DNA from: an uncultured Labedella sp.
GTDB taxonomy: Bacteria; Actinomycetota; Actinomycetes; Actinomycetales; Microbacteriaceae
NCBI GenBank assembly: GCA_934636065.1
Contig: CAKTZW010000117.1
Span: 1 to 6,215 of the forward strand
Reading direction: 5' to 3'
Length of the DNA stretch: 6,215 bases
A program made the translations under genes and the position numbers. Below are positions 1 through 5,334 of this stretch, piece after piece. Position 1 is the stretch's first letter. Each line of letters begins with the position of its first letter. The notes under the pieces were generated by a model that was not told where the DNA came from, searched no databases, and saw only the letters and a list, made by a program, of their open reading frames with translations.

Positions 1-905
1 ATGACCTTGATGACGTTCCAGCCGGCGCCGCGGAAGAAGCTCTCGAGCTCCTGGATGATCTTGCCGTTGCCGCGGACGGGTCCGTCGAGGCGCTGCAGGT
101 TGCAGTTGATCACGAAGTTGAGGTTGTCGAGGCCCTCGTTCGCCGCCACCTGCAGCTGACCGCGGCTCTCGACCTCGTCCATCTCGCCGTCGCCGAGGAA
201 CGCCCAGACCTGCTGGTCCGACGCGTCCTTGATGCCGCGGTTGGTCAGGTACTTGTTGAGCTGGGCCTGGTAGATCGCGTTGATCGGGCCGAGTCCCATC
301 GACACGGTCGGGAACTGCCAGAACGACGGCATGAGCCGCGGGTGCGGGTACGAGGACAGCCCGCCGGCCTGGTGGGACTTCTCCTGGCGGAAGCCGTCGA
401 GCTGCTCGGCGGAGAGCCGGCCCTCGAGGAAGGCGCGCGCGTAGGTGCCGGGCGAGGCGTGGCCCTGGATGAAGATCTGGTCTCCGCCGCCCGGGTGGTC
501 CTGGCCGCGGAAGAAGTGGTTGAAGCCGACCTCGTAGAGTGCGGCCGAGGACGCATAGGTCGAGATGTGGCCGCCGACGCCGATCCCGGGGCGCTGCGCG
601 CGATGCACGGTGATGGCGGCGTTCCAGCGGATCCACGCCCGGTACCTGCGCTCGAGCTCCTCGTCGCCCGGGAACTCCGGCTCGTTCTCCGGCGCGATCG
701 TGTTGATGTAGTCGGTGGTGGGCACCATCGGAACCCCGAGGTGGAGCTCTTTCGACTTCTTCAGCAGGCTCAGCATGATCTCGCGGGCGCGACCGCTGCC
801 GCGGGCCTCCACGAGCTGCGAGAGCGACTCCTGCCATTCGGCCGTCTCTTCCGGATCGGAATCGTTGTGGCCTACCGAGTACGGGTCCTGATCGTGAACA
901 GTCAC
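1..905 (-). CDS. aceE: Pyruvate dehydrogenase E1 component, homodimeric type (N-terminal part, cut by window edge)
   Basis: This is the thiamine-diphosphate-dependent E1 subunit of the pyruvate dehydrogenase complex. It decarboxylates pyruvate and passes the acetyl group to the lipoyl domain of E2 in the cytoplasm. The 301 visible codons read as AceE throughout. Examples are PTTDYINTI (about residues 62-70), [13 protein letters not shown] (109-121) and FNHFFRG (128-134). The ThDP/Mg2+ motif starts at GDGEMDE (238-244) and ends at NCN (267-269), followed by [14 protein letters not shown]. Full-length AceE is about 900 aa, so roughly two thirds lies beyond the left edge. The GTG start is chosen because AGAAAGG (912-918) sits 6 nt upstream and the reading begins [10 protein letters not shown], as expected for actinobacterial AceE. 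It is transcribed divergently from the peroxiredoxin gene. No frameshift is seen. Confidence 0.97.
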   Translation of the reverse strand, partial: MTVHDQDPYSVGHNDSDPEETAEWQESLSQLVEARGSGRAREIMLSLLKKSKELHLGVPMVPTTDYINTIAPENEPEFPGDEELERRYRAWIRWNAAITVHRAQRPGIGVGGHISTYASSAALYEVGFNHFFRGQDHPGGGDQIFIQGHASPGTYARAFLEGRLSAEQLDGFRQEKSHQAGGLSSYPHPRLMPSFWQFPTVSMGLGPINAIYQAQLNKYLTNRGIKDASDQQVWAFLGDGEMDEVESRGQLQVAANEGLDNLNFVINCNLQRLDGPVRGNGKIIQELESFFRGAGWNVIKV

Positions 906-911
906 CGTCGA

Positions 912-918
912 CCTTTCT
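912..918 (-). promoter_or_regulatory. Ribosome binding site of aceE
   Basis: AGAAAGG on the minus strand, separated by 6 nt (TCGACG) from the GTG. It supports GTG at 905 as the start of aceE, since there is no ATG nearby in frame. Confidence 0.6.
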
Positions 919-1001
919 GTGTGGGGCAGATCGTGCCGGGTTGAGCGGGTGGACCCGCCGTACGGCGCCGCCCACATCATGGGGGCGCGCCCTTCGGTTC
1001 C

Positions 1002-1007
1002 AGCCTA
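1002..1007 (-). promoter_or_regulatory. Candidate -10 element for aceE
   Basis: TAGGCT on the minus strand matches the TANNNT-like -10 boxes used by actinobacterial housekeeping sigma factors. It would give a 5' leader of roughly 90 nt before the aceE GTG. No good -35 hexamer is seen at 16-18 bp: the closest match, GTGACG, is 20 bp away. The call rests on the hexamer and its position only. Confidence 0.3.
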
Positions 1008-1056
1008 CCCAGTCGCCGCTGCCCGCGCGTCACGTACCGGGGCCCGTCGGCGAGGC

Positions 1057-1062
1057 TAGGAT
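1057..1062 (+). promoter_or_regulatory. Candidate -10 element for ahpE
   Basis: TAGGAT on the plus strand lies about 60 nt upstream of the ahpE ATG, in the divergent gap shared with aceE. No convincing -35 accompanies it. The candidate -10 boxes of the two divergent genes are about 50 bp apart, so a regulator bound between them could act on both. No operator-like palindrome was recognised there. Confidence 0.3.
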
Positions 1063-1123
1063 GGCTCACCGAGCCCGCCAGCGACTGCGACGGGAATGCG
1101 CGGCGCGAGGAAAGGCGAGGACG

Positions 1124-1597
1124 ATGGCACTCGAGAACGACACTCGGGCTCCCGACTTCGAACTCATCGATCAGTACGGGGAGTCGGTGCGTCTCTCGTC
1201 GTTCCGCGGCAAGCGCCCCGTCGCCGTGGTGTTCGTGCCGCTTGCGTTCTCCGGCATCTGCACGAACGAGATGTGCGCGCTGAGCGAGAACCTCGGCATG
1301 TTCGCCGACGTCGGCGTCGAGCTGCTCGCGATCTCGGTGGACTCGACCTTCTCGCTGCGTGCCTGGGCCGATCGAGAGAAGTTCCCGTTCCGTCTGCTCG
1401 CCGACTTCTGGCCGCACGGTCAGGTCGCGAAGGAGTACGGCGTGTTCCTCCCGGAGCGCGGACAGGCGAATCGCGCGACGTTCCTCATCGACGTCGACGG
1501 CATCATCCGCGCGAGCTTCATCACGGCGCCGGGCGAGGCGCGCGACATCTCCGCGTACCGGACCGCCCTGCGCGAGCTGCAGCGCGTCCCCGCCTGA
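1124..1597 (+). CDS. ahpE: AhpE-family peroxiredoxin (thiol peroxidase)
   Basis: This is a 157-aa thioredoxin-fold peroxidase that reduces H2O2, organic peroxides and peroxynitrite in the cytoplasm. The peroxidatic cysteine is C46 in PLAFSGIC (39-46), matching the peroxiredoxin pattern Pxxx[ST]xxC. C46 corresponds to C45 of M. tuberculosis AhpE. The conserved arginine is R117 in ANRATF, and the family signature DFWPHG lies at 94-99. A second cysteine, C51, is five residues after C46 and is the only other cysteine. That is PrxQ/BCP-like spacing, so an intramolecular disulfide mechanism is possible, whereas M. tuberculosis AhpE has no cysteine there. The ATG is chosen because of the AG-rich stretch GAGGAAAGG (1107-1115) ending 8 nt upstream and because the family N-terminus starts here. 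A longer in-frame reading from 941 has no similarity to the family. It is divergent from aceE and convergent with the EamA gene. Confidence 0.93.
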   Translation: MALENDTRAPDFELIDQYGESVRLSSFRGKRPVAVVFVPLAFSGICTNEMCALSENLGMFADVGVELLAISVDSTFSLRAWADREKFPFRLLADFWPHGQVAKEYGVFLPERGQANRATFLIDVDGIIRASFITAPGEARDISAYRTALRELQRVPA

Positions 1598-1606
1598 CCA
1601 ACCAAC

Positions 1607-1677
1607 GGTCCCTGAGCCCGTCGACGCTTCGACAGGCTCAGCGGCCGGACGAATCGGTCCCTGAGCCTGTCGAAGGG
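1607..1677. repeat. Three alternating copies of the CTGAGCCTGTCGAAG repeat; probable bidirectional terminator or REP-like element
   Basis: Between two converging genes lie a direct unit (1607-1624, GGTCCCTGAGCCCGTCGA), an inverted unit (1627-1641, CTTCGACAGGCTCAG) and a second direct unit (1656-1677). The first two can fold as a 13-bp stem with one mismatch (1612-1624 with 1629-1641, 4-nt loop). The last two form a perfect 15-bp stem (1627-1641 with 1661-1675, 19-nt loop). The two hairpins share the middle arm, so only one can form at a time. From memory, this motif is common between genes in Microbacteriaceae genomes. No T-tract follows, so a classical intrinsic terminator is not shown. The position after the ahpE stop and about 40 bp after the eamA stop suits a terminator for both. 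Confidence 0.8.
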
Positions 1678-1718
1678 CACCATCCGCGAGACGCGACCTG
1701 TCCGGTGTCCGAGGCGCC

Positions 1719-2624
1719 CTACCCCGACGTCTCCGGACGCATCACGGGCGCGGGCTCCGCATCCCGGCGCCGTCGCGGTGCCAGCACGGCCGCGGCGATT
1801 CCCGCGAGCATGATCACCCCGCCCACGAGTTCGAGCACCGTCGGGACCTCGCCCTGCACGAGCCAGGCGGCGAGGAGACCGATGATCGGGACGAGGAGCG
1901 TGAACGGCGCGACCCGGCTCGCGGGATAGATCGCCATGAGCGAGTTCCAGATGCCGTAGCCGATGAGCGAGGCCGCGACGGCCGTGTACGCGGTCGAGAG
2001 GATCGCGACGAGCGACAGGCTTGCGAGCGCGTCGAACACGACGGCGGGGCTCTCGACGGCGAGGGCGAGCAGGAAGCTCGGTATGGGCACGACGAGGGCG
2101 GACCAGACCACGATCGAGAGGCCCGAGGACACCCGGGCGGAGCGGGTGATGACGTTGCCGATCGCCCAGGACAGCGCGGCCCCGAGGAGCACGAACGCGG
2201 GCACGAGCGCCACGCTCCCGGCCTGCCCCCCGATGACGACGCCGAGACCCACGGTCCCGATCACGACGCCGACGATCTGTCGTCGCGTGGGACGTTCCTT
2301 GAGCGCGAATGCGGCGATGAGCACCGTGAAGATGACCTGCACCTGGAGGAGCAGGGAGGCGAGTCCGGCCGGCATGCCGAGGTGCAGGGCGACGTAGAGG
2401 AGGGAGAACTGCCCGAGGCTCATGAACGCGCCGATCGCGACCACCACGCGGATCGGCGCCTTCGGCGGCTTCACGAAGAACACGGCGGGCAGCGCGACGA
2501 GCACGAAGCGCAGCGCGAGGAACAGGAGGGGCGGCACCCCCTCGAGCCCCTCGTCGATGATGACGAAGTTCGCCCCCCACAGCACCACGACGAGGAGGGC
2601 GAGCAGGGTGTGGCGGAGCGTCAT
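1719..2624 (-). CDS. eamA: EamA-family (DMT superfamily) transporter, similar to the O-acetylserine/cysteine exporter
   Basis: This is a 301-aa inner-membrane protein with about ten hydrophobic segments arranged as two EamA repeats (roughly 5-131 and 141-281). Several stretches closely resemble E. coli EamA/YdeD, recalled from memory: ALLVVVLWGANFV (9-21), LRFVLVALPAVFFV (38-51), GMPAGLASLLLQ (83-94), LSWAIGNV (151-158), GYGIWNSL (222-229) and RVAPFTLLVPIIGL (237-250). YdeD exports O-acetylserine and cysteine. The same substrate is likely but not proven, because DMT exporters differ in specificity. The tail after 283 is short, Arg-rich and cytosolic-looking. ATG at 2624 is preferred over an in-frame TTG at 2660: TMS1 follows it directly as in E. 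coli, and GGGGG lies just upstream, although very close. It converges on ahpE and diverges from the tRNA. Confidence 0.9.
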   Translation of the reverse strand: MTLRHTLLALLVVVLWGANFVIIDEGLEGVPPLLFLALRFVLVALPAVFFVKPPKAPIRVVVAIGAFMSLGQFSLLYVALHLGMPAGLASLLLQVQVIFTVLIAAFALKERPTRRQIVGVVIGTVGLGVVIGGQAGSVALVPAFVLLGAALSWAIGNVITRSARVSSGLSIVVWSALVVPIPSFLLALAVESPAVVFDALASLSLVAILSTAYTAVAASLIGYGIWNSLMAIYPASRVAPFTLLVPIIGLLAAWLVQGEVPTVLELVGGVIMLAGIAAAVLAPRRRRDAEPAPVMRPETSG

Positions 2625-2680
2625 GCCCCCACACTGGCAGGCGGCGACGGCGCGGGACAAAACGTCGTCACGTGAGGCGC

Positions 2681-2686
2681 TAGCAT
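2681..2686 (+). promoter_or_regulatory. Candidate -10 box of the tRNA-Val gene
   Basis: TAGCAT lies 21 nt before the mature tRNA 5' end, a suitable place for a tRNA promoter with a short RNase P leader. The best -35-like hexamer, GGGACA, is about 21 bp upstream, which is too far for a standard promoter. A 5-bp hairpin (CCTCG-TGCG-CGAGG, 2696-2709) lies between the box and the tRNA. Confidence 0.35.
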
Positions 2687-2707
2687 GGTCGAGCGCCTCG
2701 TGCGCGA

Positions 2708-2780
2708 GGGCCTTTAGCTCAGTTGGTAGAGCGCCACGTTTACACCGTGGATGTCATCGGTTCGAGCCCGGTAGGGCCCA
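2708..2780 (+). tRNA. tRNA-Val (anticodon UAC)
   Basis: A complete 73-nt cloverleaf can be folded by eye. The acceptor stem is GGGCCTT (2708-2714) with AGGGCCC (2773-2779). The D arm is GCTC-AGTTGGTA-GAGC. The anticodon arm is CCACG-TTTACAC-CGTGG with TAC at positions 34-36. The variable loop is 5 nt, and the T arm is ATCGG-TTCGAGC-CCGGT. All stems pair fully, with G-T only at two positions (acceptor and T stem). The discriminator is A2780, followed by CAT, so the 3' CCA is not encoded and must be added by nucleotidyltransferase, as is common in Actinobacteria. UAC reads GUA and probably other valine codons. It stands alone, with no second tRNA in the window and no clear terminator after it. 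Confidence 0.97.
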
Positions 2781-2808
2781 CATTTCGGGGCCGGGCGGCG
2801 CCAACCCG

Positions 2809-2933
2809 TCAGGCGATCGTCACGCTCCGGATGAAGCCGTCGCGGAGCGCGAAGGTGATCGGTCCCGTGCCGTTGTAGCCGTTGCCGCTCACGGCGAGGA
2901 CGACGGTGACGACCTCGGATCGGACTGACCGCG
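2809..2933 (-). pseudogene. Remnant of an NTF2/SnoaL-like protein (C-terminal strand pair only)
   Basis: One minus-strand frame ending in TGA (2811-2809) reads EVVTVVLAVSGNGYNG followed by TGPITFALRDGFIRSVTIA. This resembles the end of small NTF2/SnoaL-like proteins, where a TV-A-VSG strand is followed by a Y-F-L-dG-I--L-I strand. Only about 35-40 residues look homologous, against 110-130 for a whole domain. Upstream the frame runs into the coding end of the 66-aa gene, and no start codon with an RBS is evident. A decayed gene whose 5' part was replaced is the simplest reading. An untranslated chance resemblance remains possible. Confidence 0.45.
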
Positions 2934-3134
2934 TCAGACGGTCGGCGTCCGCTCGTAGAACGCGTGCGTCACGGCGACCTCGTGGTGTCCAGCGGCGTCG
3001 TCGGAGGACTCGACGCTCTCGCTCACGCCGACGAGGACGTACTCGCCGTTGTTGGTCGTGTACGTGTCCGGTGGCACGACGCCCTCGAAGCTCACGTCGT
3101 TCTCATCGGGGAGGATCAATCGGATGTAGGACAT
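2934..3134 (-). CDS. Hypothetical small acidic protein, 66 aa
   Basis: I do not recognise this protein. It begins MSYIRLILPDENDVSFEGVV and ends HEVAVTHAFYERTPTV. It has about 12 acidic and only 2 arginine residues, no cysteine, no lysine, no signal peptide and no membrane segment. Alternating hydrophobic residues (SYIRLIL, EYVLVGV, HEVAVTHAFY) suggest a small beta-rich fold. The ATG is preceded by AGGGTGGG ending 4 nt upstream, a plausible RBS. Non-repetitive composition and a lower GC third-position bias than its neighbours argue for a real, possibly acquired gene. It lies 101 bp downstream of the GIY-YIG gene on the same strand and may be co-transcribed with it. A longer frame reaching into the nuclease gene is considered a shadow. 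Confidence 0.55.
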   Translation of the reverse strand: MSYIRLILPDENDVSFEGVVPPDTYTTNNGEYVLVGVSESVESSDDAAGHHEVAVTHAFYERTPTV

Positions 3135-3235
3135 GCCGCCCACCCTGACAGAACGCCGTCCCGGGAATCGAGGGATGGCGGACGAGGCGATCGCGGCGTA
3201 AGGCACGATGTCGGCCACGCCGCGGGTCCATACCG

Positions 3236-3817
3236 TCACCCGCGCAGGGCGACCGCCTCGCTCGTCCACCGGGCGTAGCGGGCCCACGGGTCGTCGACTC
3301 CGGCGGCGAGAGCGTCGATGTGGTGGAGCAGCGCGGGCGAGGGGGAGAACCACTCCGAGCGGCCCAGCCTGTCCCTCCCGAACTCCTCGTGCCGGCGGTG
3401 CTCGACGAGGCGATCGCCGCGTTCGAAGGCGAGCACGCCGTCGTGCCAGAGTCGCGACAACCGCTGTCGCGGATTCGCGGTGGTCCCGATCTTGATGCGC
3501 TCGTCGAAGCGGATGTAGTAGACGACGTCGACGCGCGGGGGAGGGATCTCCCCGTCGGGGACGTCGCCCACGCGCCACTCGCAGACGGCGCACGACCAGC
3601 CGGAGGGGAACCGAACGCCGAGCCGGGACCCGCAGGCGACGCACGGGGACGGCAGGACGTCCGATCGGCCGTACTCCGCCTCGGACCACTCGGCGACCAC
3701 GGCGGCGTGCGCGTCGCACAGTCCGATCGGGGCCCCGCCACTGGGGAGGCCGCACGACCGGCCCGCGGCCAGTCGCGCGGGGCACCCGTCACCGTCGCGG
3801 GAGGAGTCTTCGAACAT
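3236..3817 (-). CDS. Zinc-finger plus GIY-YIG (MUG113/T5orf172-like) nuclease-family protein
   Basis: This 193-aa protein has three visible parts. The first is a Cys/His cluster, C12-x9-C22-x11-C34-x2-H37, in the style of short zinc motifs found in phage and actinobacterial proteins. The second is a zinc ribbon, C59-x2-C62-x13-C76-x2-C79. The third is a GIY-YIG-type domain at about 97-160: VVYYI (98-102) stands for GIY and IKIGTT (108-113) for YIG. R119 (RQRL) fits the conserved arginine, and E139 with H143 and SEWF (154-157) fit the lE--H--F---EWF end of the MUG113/T5orf172 group. The family predicts metal-dependent DNA cleavage. The substrate is unknown, and a binding-only role is possible. 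ATG at 3817 is preferred to TTG at 3853, which has no RBS. No good SD precedes the ATG either, so the mRNA may be leaderless. A perfect LexA box overlaps the start. Confidence 0.8.
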   Translation of the reverse strand: MFEDSSRDGDGCPARLAAGRSCGLPSGGAPIGLCDAHAAVVAEWSEAEYGRSDVLPSPCVACGSRLGVRFPSGWSCAVCEWRVGDVPDGEIPPPRVDVVYYIRFDERIKIGTTANPRQRLSRLWHDGVLAFERGDRLVEHRRHEEFGRDRLGRSEWFSPSPALLHHIDALAAGVDDPWARYARWTSEAVALRG

Positions 3818-3825
3818 GTGTTCGA
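3810..3825 (-). promoter_or_regulatory. Perfect SOS box (LexA operator) across the start of the GIY-YIG gene
   Basis: TCGAACATGTGTTCGA consists of perfect inverted arms TCGAAC and GTTCGA around a 4-nt centre. This is the mycobacterial SOS consensus TCGAAC-N4-GTTCGA and includes the Gram-positive core CGAAC-N4-GTTCG. The ATG of the nuclease gene (3817-3815) starts inside the box. A weak -10-like CACGAT (3830-3825) overlaps its upstream edge, with TTGCGG 17 bp further upstream as a weak -35, which would place the transcript start at or next to the ATG. LexA bound here would block initiation. It could also obstruct read-through from the LMF gene ending at 3856. Confidence 0.85.
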
Positions 3826-3855
3826 TCGTGCTCCGTCGCGGCAACGCCCGCAAGC

Positions 3856-5283
3856 TCAGCGGCGGCGTGTCGTCCCGTCGCCGAGCCGGTCGAGGCTCAC
3901 CGGGGAGATCAGGTCACCGAGCGGCTCCCGGATCCACCACAGACCCGTCCGTCGACGCTCCTCCCGCGTGGCGAAGCGGTAGTGGAACAGCCGCGCGCGC
4001 ACCCGGGCCGGCGACCGACCGCCGAAGGGGTCGACGCGCAGGAGTCGCAGCGTGGCTCGGTCGGCCTCGAGCAAACGGACGAGGAAGACGAGGAACCAGT
4101 GCTCCAGTCGGCCGAGCGCGAGGAACCACATCAGCCAGTCGAGCCGGAGGTGGTACGGGGCGAACTGGCGGGGCCGCCGGGCCGGATCGCCGGGCTTGCC
4201 GCGGAACTCGTACTCGCGCCACCCCGCGTCGGCGGTCGGCTCCAGAGTGCCCTCCACGATCACCTCGAGGCGCTCCGTCGTGACGCTTCCGAACGCCCCG
4301 TAGGCGTTGACGAGATGCAGGGGGTCGAAACTCGCGTTCATGAGCTGGTGCCGCGAGAACAGATTGCGCAACGGCCGCCAGCTCAGGACGACGAGTCCGG
4401 CGCTCACCGCGAGGACGATCACGACGAACCAGACGGGCGAGGCCCCAGCGGTAGGTCCCGGGTCGAACCACGACGGATCCGCGACGGCGCTGAAGCCGAG
4501 GATCATCGTGAGCACGTTGAGCCACGCGAAGTTGCCCGTGAGCACGAGCCAGGCCTGCGTCACGACGACCACGAGCCCGGCGATCGAGCCCACCGGTCCG
4601 GGGACGAAGAGGAGGAACGGGACCACGAGCTGCGACACGTGATTGGCGAGCACCTCGAATCGGTGGAACCACCTCGGGAGCAGGTGAGCGGACCGGCTGA
4701 GCGGATTCGGCATCGGCTGCGTCTCGTGGTGGTAGTACAACGCCGTCAGGTCGCGCCAGGACGCGTCGCCGCGCATCTTGATCATGCCGGCCCCGAACTC
4801 GAGTCGGAACACGAGCCACCAGAACAGGACCATGACCGGGAGCGGCGGCGGAGCCTCGCGCGAGCCGAGGAACGCCGCGAGGAAGCCCGCCTCCAGCAGG
4901 AGGGTCTCCCACCCGAAGCCGTAGAACGTCTGCCCCACGTTGACGATCGACTGGTAGAGCGCCCAGACCAGCAGGAACGCGAGCATCGGCAGCCACGGTG
5001 GACCCGCCTGCGGGAGTCCCGCGACGAGGGAGAGGGCGACGACCGTGCCCGTCACGGCGACGACGAGCAGGAGCCGATCGGAGTACCGGAACCGGAAGAG
5101 GCTCGGCGCCCTCGCCCAGGTCGTGCGCGCGATGAATGCGGGGACCGGAAGGAGGCCGCGCTCGCCGAGGAGCACACGGAACTGCGCGGCCGTCGACAGG
5201 AACGCGACGACGAAGACGACCGCGATGCCGCGCTGCAAGACCTCCCGGGCGAGCTCGTAATCGCCGGCCGCGAACCACTCCAT
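3856..5283 (-). CDS. Lipase maturation factor (LMF) family membrane protein
   Basis: This is a 475-aa polytopic membrane protein of the LMF1/LMF2 family, with about eight or nine hydrophobic segments. Family landmarks are clear: FGAGMIKMRGDASWRDLTAL (163-182), YYHHETQPMPNPLS (183-196), NVLTMILGF (256-264), NAYGAFGSVTTER (327-338), WREYEFRGKPGD (355-366) and YHLRLDWLMWF (377-387). Length matches the usual bacterial members, so it is intact. In vertebrates LMF1 is an ER protein needed to fold dimeric lipases. The bacterial role is unknown, and folding or redox assistance to exported proteins is only inference. An in-frame TAA sits four codons upstream, so ATG at 5283 is the earliest start. No separated SD exists: GAGGG abuts the ATG. 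Downstream, the GIY-YIG start is 38 bp away. Upstream, the MFS stop is 51 bp away on the same strand. Confidence 0.93.
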   Translation of the reverse strand: MEWFAAGDYELAREVLQRGIAVVFVVAFLSTAAQFRVLLGERGLLPVPAFIARTTWARAPSLFRFRYSDRLLLVVAVTGTVVALSLVAGLPQAGPPWLPMLAFLLVWALYQSIVNVGQTFYGFGWETLLLEAGFLAAFLGSREAPPPLPVMVLFWWLVFRLEFGAGMIKMRGDASWRDLTALYYHHETQPMPNPLSRSAHLLPRWFHRFEVLANHVSQLVVPFLLFVPGPVGSIAGLVVVVTQAWLVLTGNFAWLNVLTMILGFSAVADPSWFDPGPTAGASPVWFVVIVLAVSAGLVVLSWRPLRNLFSRHQLMNASFDPLHLVNAYGAFGSVTTERLEVIVEGTLEPTADAGWREYEFRGKPGDPARRPRQFAPYHLRLDWLMWFLALGRLEHWFLVFLVRLLEADRATLRLLRVDPFGGRSPARVRARLFHYRFATREERRRTGLWWIREPLGDLISPVSLDRLGDGTTRRR

Positions 5284-5289
5284 CCCTCG

Positions 5290-5295
5290 ACGTTA
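5290..5295 (-). promoter_or_regulatory. Candidate -10 box for the LMF gene, leaderless geometry
   Basis: TAACGT on the minus strand is followed by 6 nt (CGAGGG) and then the ATG at 5283. TANNNT placed 6-7 nt before a start codon is the arrangement of leaderless actinobacterial transcripts. No convincing -35 is visible. A strong SD-like AGGAGG (5327-5332) lies upstream but has no ATG, GTG or TTG at a usable distance. Confidence 0.4.
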
Positions 5296-5334
5296 GGACC
5301 GCCGACGCCGATCGGAACGGGATTGCCTCCTGAT

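Noticed and set aside
342..944. A 200-codon plus-strand frame opposite aceE
   Set aside because: It lies antisense to an unambiguous aceE coding region and has no family resemblance.
941..1123. N-terminal extension of the peroxiredoxin frame by 61 codons
   Set aside because: The added sequence is not peroxiredoxin-like, covers the candidate promoters, and the ATG at 1124 has a good RBS and the family N-terminus.
1420..2634. A 404-codon minus-strand frame over the EamA gene and the end of ahpE
   Set aside because: Arg/Pro/His-rich low-information sequence that runs through the repeat region. The EamA frame explains the same DNA.
2696..2709. Hairpin CCTCG-TGCG-CGAGG just before the tRNA as a regulatory element
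   Set aside because: A 5-bp stem is common by chance at this GC content and it overlaps the mature tRNA 5' end, so it is noted only as leader structure.
2708..2780. Possible attachment-site repeat of the tRNA 3' end elsewhere in the window
   Set aside because: No second copy of the T-arm and acceptor sequence could be found in this window.
2775..2792. Hairpin GGCCC...GGGCC joining the tRNA 3' end to the flank as a terminator
   Set aside because: The stem is only 5 bp, uses the tRNA acceptor bases and has no T-tract. It is more likely chance in GC-rich DNA.
3320..3982. A 220-codon plus-strand frame opposite the GIY-YIG gene
   Set aside because: The minus strand has paired CxxC motifs and a GIY-YIG signature. 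The plus-strand product has no motifs and typical shadow composition.
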